DNA of 12,415 nt from UBA7236 sp043727235 (lineage in GTDB: Bacteria > Bacteroidota > Bacteroidia > Chitinophagales > BACL12), in the NCBI GenBank assembly GCA_043727235.1, contig JAYSYX010000133.1, positions 1 to 12,415 on the forward strand, in the 5' to 3' direction. Each line of letters begins with the position of its first letter. The stretch's first letter is position 1. Below are positions 7,208 to 12,415 of this stretch, one piece after another. A program made the translations under genes and the position numbers. A model generated the notes under the pieces. That model made no database searches. It was given only the letters and a program-made list of their open reading frames with translations, and had not been told where the DNA came from.

Positions 7208-7237
7208 AAAACCGCCTCCAATAAAGGAAGCGGTTTT
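7208..7237 (-). terminator. intrinsic terminator of the class II ribonucleotide reductase gene
   Basis: Read on the minus strand, a 12-pair stem (7226-7237 with 7208-7219) with a six-base loop is complete if one U-G pair is allowed. It carries AAAACCGC/GCGGTTTT at its base and runs into TTTTCTTATTTTG. On the plus strand the same position would be a C-A mismatch, which fixes the direction. It lies about 25 bases after the reductase stop codon. Confidence 0.85.
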
Positions 7238-7261
7238 TATAATTTATCAGACTTTAACGTT

Positions 7262-10200
7262 TCAACTGCATCCTAAACTCTCGCCGCAATTCAAACACTT
7301 GTAACAAGTGCCGTTGCGAATAGTGGTATGTCCGCATTTAGGACAAGGAGGAGCATCTCCCATCAGCGATTTGTTTGCTGCTTCCGCTGCGTCTAAAATT
7401 TCATATTTCACCGCTGTTTTTTTAGCAACAGGTTCTTTTTTAGTTTGTTTTTCAGCGATAGGTTCAGTTACAGGATAGTTACCCGTTGCCTCCGTGGAAA
7501 TATCCTGCGTGCTCACTTCGCGTTGTTCCATTTCTTCCGGAGCAATATGTACAAGATCTGTTCTGTTTAAATATTCAAAGGCCAACAAACGGAATACATA
7601 ATCAACAATGGAAGTACTGAATTTAATGTTCGGGTGATCAACAGGTCCACTCGGTTCGAAACGAGTGAAGGTAAATTTATCGGTATATTCTTCCAATGGA
7701 ACTCCATATTGTAATCCGATAGAAACTGCTATGGCAAAACAGTTCAACAACGAACGGAAAGAAGCTCCTTCCTTATGCATATCAATAAAGATCTCTCCAA
7801 GTGTCTGATCTTCATATTCTCCTGTTCTTACAAATATTGTTTGTCCGCCTATTTTTGATTTTTGCGTAAATCCTGAACGTTTCGATGGTAATTTTTTGCG
7901 TTCAACCACTCTCGACAACTGACGTTTGAAAATAGTGTCGGTTGACTGCATAATTATCGAACGTGCTGCTTCCAAAACTTCTTCCGATGTCCAAACATGT
8001 TTTGGTGCTTCAACAGATTCTTTCGTATCGCTTTTTGTTGATAATGGCTGCGATAATTTTGAGCCATCGCGGTAAAGAGCATTTGCTTTTAATCCCAATT
8101 GCCAGCTCATTAAATAACAGCTCTCAATATCTTCAATTGTTGCCTCGTGCGGAAGATTAATTGTTTTGGAAATTGCTCCCGAAATAAATGGTTGCACTGC
8201 ACCCATCATGCGAATATGTCCGTGCTGATGAATATAACGCTCGCCAATTTTTCCGCATTTATTTGCACAATCAAAAACAGAATAATGTTTTTCCTGTAAT
8301 AACGGCGCACCTTCAATCGTCATGGTTCCACAGATATGATCGTTTGCTGCTTCAATTTGTTCTTTTGTATAACCTAAAGCGCGCAGTAAATTAAATCCCG
8401 GTTCAGTATAATGTTCTTCACCGTAACCTAATCTTTCTAAAGTTGGAACACCTAATGTAAATACATTAAATGCAAAACTTATTTCGAATGCAGCTGCAAC
8501 AACTTTATCTACATGTAAAATTTCCTGTTCAGTAAATCCTTTTTGTTTTAATGTTTCAAAATTAACATGTGGTGCATTTTTTAATGTACCTGTTCCTTTT
8601 GCATAATTAACAATTGCTTCTATGCTCTCATCTTTATATCCGAGATTTTTTAATGCAAGCGGAATTGATTGATTAATTATTTTGAAATAACCTCCGCCGG
8701 ATAATTTTTTAAATTTCACCAAAGCAAAATCAGGTTCAACACCGGTGGTATCACAATCCATTAATAAACCAATAGTTCCGGTTGGAGCAATTACTGTCGA
8801 CTGCGCATTTCTATATCCGTGTTCTTCCCCTAATTGTAAGGCGCCATCCCATGCATTGCACGCAGCTTTCAATAAATATTCAGGACATAATGCCTGATCA
8901 ATTCCCATTGGTTTAATTTCCAGACCTTCATAATTTTCTGATGCATTATATGCTGCATAACGGTGATTGCGCATTACACGCATCATGTCTGCTTTATTTA
9001 ATTCGTATCCTTTAAATGTTCCGAGAACTCCTGCCATTTCTGCGGAAGTTTTATAGGATATACCGGTCATGATAGCGGAAATAGATCCTGCAATTGCACG
9101 AGCCTTATCACTGTCGTAAGGAATTCCGGATATCATTAATACAGATCCTAAATTCGCAAAACCTAAACCTAAGGTTCTGAATTCATAAGATAATTGTGCA
9201 ACTTCCTTACTTGGAAATTGCGCCATTAAAACTGAAATTTCTAATACAACGGTCCATATGCGACAAGCATGTTCAAATGCTTCCACATTAAATATTAATT
9301 TATCATCATCATAAAACTTGCGTAAATTAATAGATGCAAGATTACATGCAGTATTATCTAAGAACATGTACTCACTGCAAGGATTGGATGCATTAATTGG
9401 TCCTGATTGCGGACAAGTATGCCACTCATTAATGGTAGTATCGTATTGCATTCCTGGATCAGCACAACGCCATGCTGCGTATGCAATTTTTTCCCAGAGT
9501 TTTCTCGCTTCCACGGTTTTGAAAACTTTTCCATTGGAGCGACCAATTAATTCCCAATCGCCGTTTTCTTCCAATACTTTAAAGAATTTATTCGGGATAC
9601 GAACGGAGTTATTGGAATTTTGTCCCGCTACCGTGCGATATGCTTCGCCTTCATAATCGGAAGAATATCCTGCAGCAATTAATGCGGCAACCTTATCTTC
9701 CTCTTTTACTTTCCACTCAACAAAATTTTCAATTTCAGGGTGATCCAGGTCGAGACAAACCATTTTAGCTGCGCGACGTGTTGTTCCACCGGATTTAATT
9801 GCACCTGCAGCTGCATCACCAATTTTTAAGAAACTCAATAAACCACTTGATGTTCCTCCGCCGGAAAGCTTTTCACCTTCTCCGCGAATTTTTGAATAAT
9901 TAGTTCCTACACCGGAGCCATATTTAAAAATACGTGCCTCACGGGTCCACAGATCCATAATTCCTCCCGGATTAACAAGATCATCATCCACACTTAATAT
10001 AAAACATGCATGAGGCTGAGGGCGCTCATATGCAGAGGTTGATTTTTTTAATTCTCCTGATTGAGGATCAACATAATAATGACCCTGTGCTTTTCCTTTT
10101 ATACCATATGCTGAATATAAACCTGTATTGAACCATTGCGGTGAATTTGGAGCGGCCATTTGCCCCACTATCATATATACGAGTTCTTCATAAAAAACTG

Positions 10201-10546
10201 TTGCATCGGCAGACGATGAAAAGTAATTATGTTTTTCTCCCCATTGTTTCCAACAGTCAGCTAAACGATGTGCAACTTGTTTAATGGAAGTTTCACTTCC
10301 CATTGTTCCATCGGCAAGTGGAACTCCTGCTTTGCGAAAATATTTTTGTGCGAGAATATCAGTTGCAACCTGACTCCATTCTTTTGGTACTTCTACATTA
10401 TGCATTTCAAAAACCGAATCTCCTGTTGTGTTTCGAATTACAGAGGAACGGAGTTCAAATTCATACATATCGAAGGGACTCACTCCTTCTTTAGTGAAAT
10501 AACGGGCAAATTTTAGCCCTGTGCTGTGTTGTTTGTTCTTGGCCAT
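7262..10546 (-). CDS. nrdJ: adenosylcobalamin-dependent (class II) ribonucleoside-diphosphate reductase
   Basis: This enzyme reduces ribonucleotides to deoxyribonucleotides in the cytoplasm, using a coenzyme-B12-generated thiyl radical and needing no oxygen or small subunit. I start it at the ATG at 10546 (1094 residues, beginning MAKNKQHSTG). An in-frame TTG at 10573 is the alternative. Visible residues are redox Cys C181 (PHACFIL), catalytic Cys C390 with N388 and E392 (NPCSE), and second redox Cys C401 (TACNLASINL). The family signature SGGTTRRAAKMVCLDLDHPE is also present. Towards the C-terminus is a TSCPD domain (around GEIFIDMHKEGASFRSLLNC). A zinc-ribbon-like tail follows with CPKC, then CYKCLNC and a final C1093, which fits the shuttling Cys and zinc ligands of the NrdJ_Z type (TIGR02504-like). 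The length is normal for this type. The gene stands alone, bracketed by two intrinsic-terminator-like hairpins. Confidence 0.95.
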   Translation of the reverse strand: MAKNKQHSTGLKFARYFTKEGVSPFDMYEFELRSSVIRNTTGDSVFEMHNVEVPKEWSQVATDILAQKYFRKAGVPLADGTMGSETSIKQVAHRLADCWKQWGEKHNYFSSSADATVFYEELVYMIVGQMAAPNSPQWFNTGLYSAYGIKGKAQGHYYVDPQSGELKKSTSAYERPQPHACFILSVDDDLVNPGGIMDLWTREARIFKYGSGVGTNYSKIRGEGEKLSGGGTSSGLLSFLKIGDAAAGAIKSGGTTRRAAKMVCLDLDHPEIENFVEWKVKEEDKVAALIAAGYSSDYEGEAYRTVAGQNSNNSVRIPNKFFKVLEENGDWELIGRSNGKVFKTVEARKLWEKIAYAAWRCADPGMQYDTTINEWHTCPQSGPINASNPCSEYMFLDNTACNLASINLRKFYDDDKLIFNVEAFEHACRIWTVVLEISVLMAQFPSKEVAQLSYEFRTLGLGFANLGSVLMISGIPYDSDKARAIAGSISAIMTGISYKTSAEMAGVLGTFKGYELNKADMMRVMRNHRYAAYNASENYEGLEIKPMGIDQALCPEYLLKAACNAWDGALQLGEEHGYRNAQSTVIAPTGTIGLLMDCDTTGVEPDFALVKFKKLSGGGYFKIINQSIPLALKNLGYKDESIEAIVNYAKGTGTLKNAPHVNFETLKQKGFTEQEILHVDKVVAAAFEISFAFNVFTLGVPTLERLGYGEEHYTEPGFNLLRALGYTKEQIEAANDHICGTMTIEGAPLLQEKHYSVFDCANKCGKIGERYIHQHGHIRMMGAVQPFISGAISKTINLPHEATIEDIESCYLMSWQLGLKANALYRDGSKLSQPLSTKSDTKESVEAPKHVWTSEEVLEAARSIIMQSTDTIFKRQLSRVVERKKLPSKRSGFTQKSKIGGQTIFVRTGEYEDQTLGEIFIDMHKEGASFRSLLNCFAIAVSIGLQYGVPLEEYTDKFTFTRFEPSGPVDHPNIKFSTSIVDYVFRLLAFEYLNRTDLVHIAPEEMEQREVSTQDISTEATGNYPVTEPIAEKQTKKEPVAKKTAVKYEILDAAEAANKSLMGDAPPCPKCGHTTIRNGTCYKCLNCGESLGCS

Positions 10547-10589
10547 ATCAGACGATCTTGGTAACGGTTTCAATTAGGTTATTGACAGA

Positions 10590-10620
10590 AAAACCTCCCG
10601 AGATTTTTTCGAGAGGTTTT
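10590..10620 (-). terminator. terminator-like hairpin just upstream of nrdJ (attenuator or sRNA end)
   Basis: On the minus strand, 10609-10620 pairs with 10590-10601 (AAAACCTCTCGA with TCGGGAGGTTTT) over 12 pairs, including one U-G, with a seven-base loop. TTTTTC follows. On the plus strand one pair becomes C-A, so the minus strand is the intended direction. It ends 44 bases before the nrdJ ATG, and no minus-strand gene lies between it and 11216. It may be an attenuator in the nrdJ leader or the end of a small RNA. Confidence 0.7.
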
Positions 10621-11215
10621 ACGAAAGTATGACATAAAACTGTTTACAAACAAGTGCTATTTTTCCACTACCCTGTTTATAAATCGTATTATGTTTGTTA
10701 TACCCTACATTGCCTCCGTACACATATATTTTTTATTAATGTGTATGTTTCAAAAGGGTGACAACTAATGTTGAAATAAACATATGAAATGGGGAAAAGA
10801 TTTCATAAAAAAATTTGGATGCTTGTAAAAATGTAGTTTAGATTAAGAAAAATGTTACAAAAGCTTAACCACATCTACATATTGGAACCGTTAACTTAAC
10901 ATAATCATTACTTAAAAATAGTTGAAAATCCCCGAAATCATTACCCCGCTTAAGTTATAGGGTGTTTTAATGCAAAATCAACAGAATACTAAGTTATTGT
11001 GTGTTGTTACATAGAATATACGCCTAAATTATAAGAATGGTATCTAATTAAATCTAAAATTGCAGGTTTTCTATCACAAAATATTTTGATTACGAGCACT
11101 TAAAATTGTGACCTCAAACGCTAAAATATATTACTTAAAATTATATACCTTAAAATGAAATGGAGAAAATAATATGCTCTTTTTGAGAGCGGTTAATGAA
11201 AGAGATATTGTGGTT
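10621..11215. other. gene-free AT-rich stretch upstream of nrdJ
   Basis: I see no convincing coding frame on either strand. It contains the inverted repeat TACACAT/ATGTGTA (10719-10725 and 10739-10745) and longer-range complementary pairs ATGTAG/CTACAT (10831-10836 and 10875-10880) and TTAAG/CTTAA (10843-10847 and 10864-10868). The sequence TATGTTTG (10690-10697, plus strand) fits a -7 element, but no gene follows it. There is no B12-box-like sequence and no NrdR-box pair. It probably carries the nrdJ promoter and possibly a leader or small RNA on the minus strand. Confidence 0.5.
11176..11190 (-). terminator. weak possible terminator after the T9SS pseudogene
   Basis: GCTCT (11176-11180) pairs with AGAGC (11186-11190) around a five-base loop, 25 bases after the pseudogene stop. 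On the minus strand it is followed by ATATTATTTT. The stem is only five pairs, so the call is tentative. Confidence 0.3.
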
Positions 11216-12105
11216 TCAATTTAAATAAATCTTTTTCGTAAAGATCCCATCATCTGCAAGTATTTCTACCAGATAAATTCCTTTTGGTGAATTAAGTTTT
11301 ATTTCTGTAAATTGGTTTTTCAATTTCTCCGAATATATTTCTCTACCCTCTAAATTAAAAACTTGAATACGGGCATTATTTAATTTTTCATTAATTTTAA
11401 TATAAACAGTGCTGCCAAAACCATAAACATTTATATCCAAATTATTTTGAACATCATTTATACCAACGTAACTTATCGTATCACCGGCAACAATCGGATG
11501 CTCACAGGAAACTTCATATGCACAGTCTTTAATTATAATTCTTTTACTTGTATCTGCAACTGTACATCGTATCCATCCATAATGAAAACAATCATCATTA
11601 TCGATAAATTTTACACCTAGAAAGCGGTTTTCTATATCAGGATGCCAATGGCCATCTGAGTCAAATAGTCCTCCAGAAGTAAATCGAATTTCTGAAGCTA
11701 GAACTGTAAACCATTGTTTTGAAAGCTTAAATTGTCACTAATTAAATTTCCTAAATTAAGTGCATATGGATTGTAATAGACATCGCCTGCTTCAGATTGC
11801 TGGGTGTAAGTTCCGGCTATTGCATGTCAAGTAGTCCAATATGGGCCTGCCCAAATTGCACGGCGATATAAAGTTATATCCGACGAACCCCAAAAAGTGG
11901 AAAATGTGGCTGATGATTTCAAAAATGCAAAATCAATTGTTCCATTATTGTCCATATCAACACCTGCAGTTTGCCCATCCAAATTAAGTTCAATATCCGG
12001 ATCAATATCCGTGTATATTACCTGTATATTCGTATTTGCATTAATAAATAAAAAAACAGTTGCAAGGCCTGAATATTCTTTTAGCGAAAAAGTTTTCGAT
12101 CTCAT
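11216..12105 (-). pseudogene. broken gene for a T9SS-exported surface protein (type A sorting domain)
   Basis: The gene starts at 12105 with a signal-peptide-like MRSKTFSLKEYSGLATVFLF. It continues through VIYTDIDPDIELNLDG and VDMDNNGTIDFAF, a pattern typical of Bacteroidota secreted proteins, to WAGPYWTT, where TGA (11827-11829) interrupts the frame. The same frame continues sensibly after it (HAIAGTYTQQSEAGDVYYNP) to a TAG at 11698-11700. From about 11713-11735 the coding sense moves to another frame (KQWFTVLASEIRFTSGG, NRFLGVKFIDNDDC, HYGWIRCTVADTSKR, IIIKDCAYEVSCEHPIVAG). It ends in a Por/T9SS type A sorting domain (VYGFGSTVYIKI, ARIQVFNLEGREIYSE, KGIYLVEI) with stop at 11216-11218. The span of 890 bases is not a multiple of three, in agreement with one missing or extra base. 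The intact protein would have about 296 residues and be secreted or surface-attached. The damage could be real or, for the shift, an assembly error. Confidence 0.8.
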
Positions 12106-12136
12106 ATTTGGCTTTTGCTTTTAAATAATATCATTC

Positions 12137-12144
12137 CAAATATA
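12137..12144 (-). promoter_or_regulatory. candidate -7 promoter element of the T9SS pseudogene
   Basis: On the minus strand TATATTTG fits TAnnTTTG and lies 31 bases before the ATG at 12105, giving a leader of about 27 bases. No -33 TTG is seen at about 19-21 bases upstream; a TTTG lies only nine bases away. Confidence 0.35.
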
Positions 12145-12166
12145 TCTTTTTTGCAAACCTTCCTTC

Positions 12167-12271
12167 CTATTGATCTTCGGATTTCAATATGCAAGGAGCT
12201 AATTTATTTGGATTTTTGATACCACATTCAATAAAGCCAAAAGCTGGAATTTCATGCTCACACACAGATTG
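12167..12271 (-). pseudogene. possible remnant of a small Cys-rich protein gene
   Basis: A minus-strand frame between stops at 12272-12274 and 12167-12169 reads CEHEIPAFGFIECG and then IKNPNKLAPCILKSEDQ. The part ECGIKNPNKLAPCILK resembles, loosely, the C-G-x-x-NP-x-x-x-LPWLK ending that I know from small Bacteroidota lipoproteins. The same frame upstream of the TAA also lacks stops for about 44 codons (12275-12405) but is very AT-rich. There is no ATG in the 34-codon frame; only a GTG at 12263-12265 could start it. This may be a gene fragment or chance. Confidence 0.2.
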
Positions 12272-12301
12272 TTACAGTTTAATTGTTTTTACGACCTTTT
12301 C

Positions 12302-12340
12302 CACCTCACTAATTGTATAGTTAGATATGGAGGTGTTTTT
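12302..12340 (+). terminator. hairpin with T-run, direction uncertain
   Basis: CACCTC (12302-12307) pairs with GAGGTG (12330-12335), with an inner CTAA/TTAG pair (12309-12312 and 12321-12324), and TTTTT follows at 12336-12340. It has the look of a plus-strand terminator, but no plus-strand gene precedes it. The loop region is large, so it may be a chance structure. Confidence 0.3.
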
Positions 12341-12373
12341 ACAAAAAATGCAGTTATTTGAACTTTTTACAAT

Positions 12374-12395
12374 TATATATGTATATACATATATA
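12374..12395. repeat. 22-bp perfect AT palindrome
   Basis: The sequence is centred on GTATATAC (12381-12388), and eleven bases on each side are exactly self-complementary. It is made almost only of alternating A and T, so it may be low-complexity DNA rather than a binding site. Confidence 0.5.
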
Positions 12396-12415
12396 TTGCA
12401 CTGAATTTAGGGCTC

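Noticed and set aside
7183..7221. Longer N-terminus of the DUF4878-like lipoprotein starting at 7221
   Set aside because: It would place coding sequence inside the nrdJ terminator stem and add a dozen residues before the lipoprotein signal peptide.
9318..9656. Plus-strand open frame of 112 codons inside nrdJ
   Set aside because: It is antisense to the catalytic core of the reductase, and its translation shows no domain. The long frame comes from the codon bias of the real gene.
10547..11215. Cobalamin riboswitch upstream of the B12-dependent reductase
   Set aside because: It is expected from known regulation of nrdJ, but no B12-box-like sequence or the GC-rich core of this riboswitch is visible on the minus strand in this AT-rich region.
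11897..12124. Plus-strand open frame over the T9SS pseudogene
   Set aside because: The minus strand here encodes the recognisable signal peptide and DMDNNGTIDF motif; the plus-strand translation has no recognisable feature.

Overview
The window looks like a chromosomal piece of a Bacteroidota bacterium. The DNA is AT-rich and starts mostly lack a Shine-Dalgarno sequence. There are TonB-dependent receptor and lipoprotein genes, a type IX secretion (T9SS) C-terminal sorting domain, a GCTD-type repeat common in this phylum, and TAnnTTTG-like -7 promoter elements. I cannot name a genus.

Left part (140-6392): a divergent locus that I read as copper or metal handling. On the minus strand, reading away from about 3250, come a small secreted HYC_CC_PP-like Cys-rich protein, a 738-residue TonB-dependent receptor with a CC pair at the start of its plug, and a secreted HMA-domain protein with a CGTC site. 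On the plus strand, reading away from about 3386, come a lipoprotein of the MbnP family and two consecutive di-heme lipoproteins of the cytochrome c peroxidase/MauG (MbnH-like) family. In methanotroph methanobactin operons a TonB-dependent transporter (MbnT) sits with MbnP and MbnH, and MbnH oxidises a Trp of MbnP to kynurenine to make a copper site. The same three kinds of protein occur here with no visible methanobactin biosynthesis genes. This is the most interesting part of the window. The two di-heme proteins differ: the first lacks the usual inter-heme Trp and has no Trp at all after its lipobox.

Middle (6390-7262): a repeat-rich, foldable patch of about 230 bp, then a small minus-strand lipoprotein and a good intrinsic terminator.

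Right part (7262-12415): a large minus-strand class II (adenosylcobalamin-dependent) ribonucleotide reductase gene. An intrinsic-terminator-like hairpin lies about 45 bases upstream of its start codon, next to about 600 bases without a gene. This suggests an attenuated leader or a small RNA. Further right is a broken minus-strand gene for a T9SS-exported surface protein, with one in-frame stop and one frameshift. The right edge is AT-rich, with hairpins, a 22-bp palindrome and a possible small Cys-rich gene remnant.
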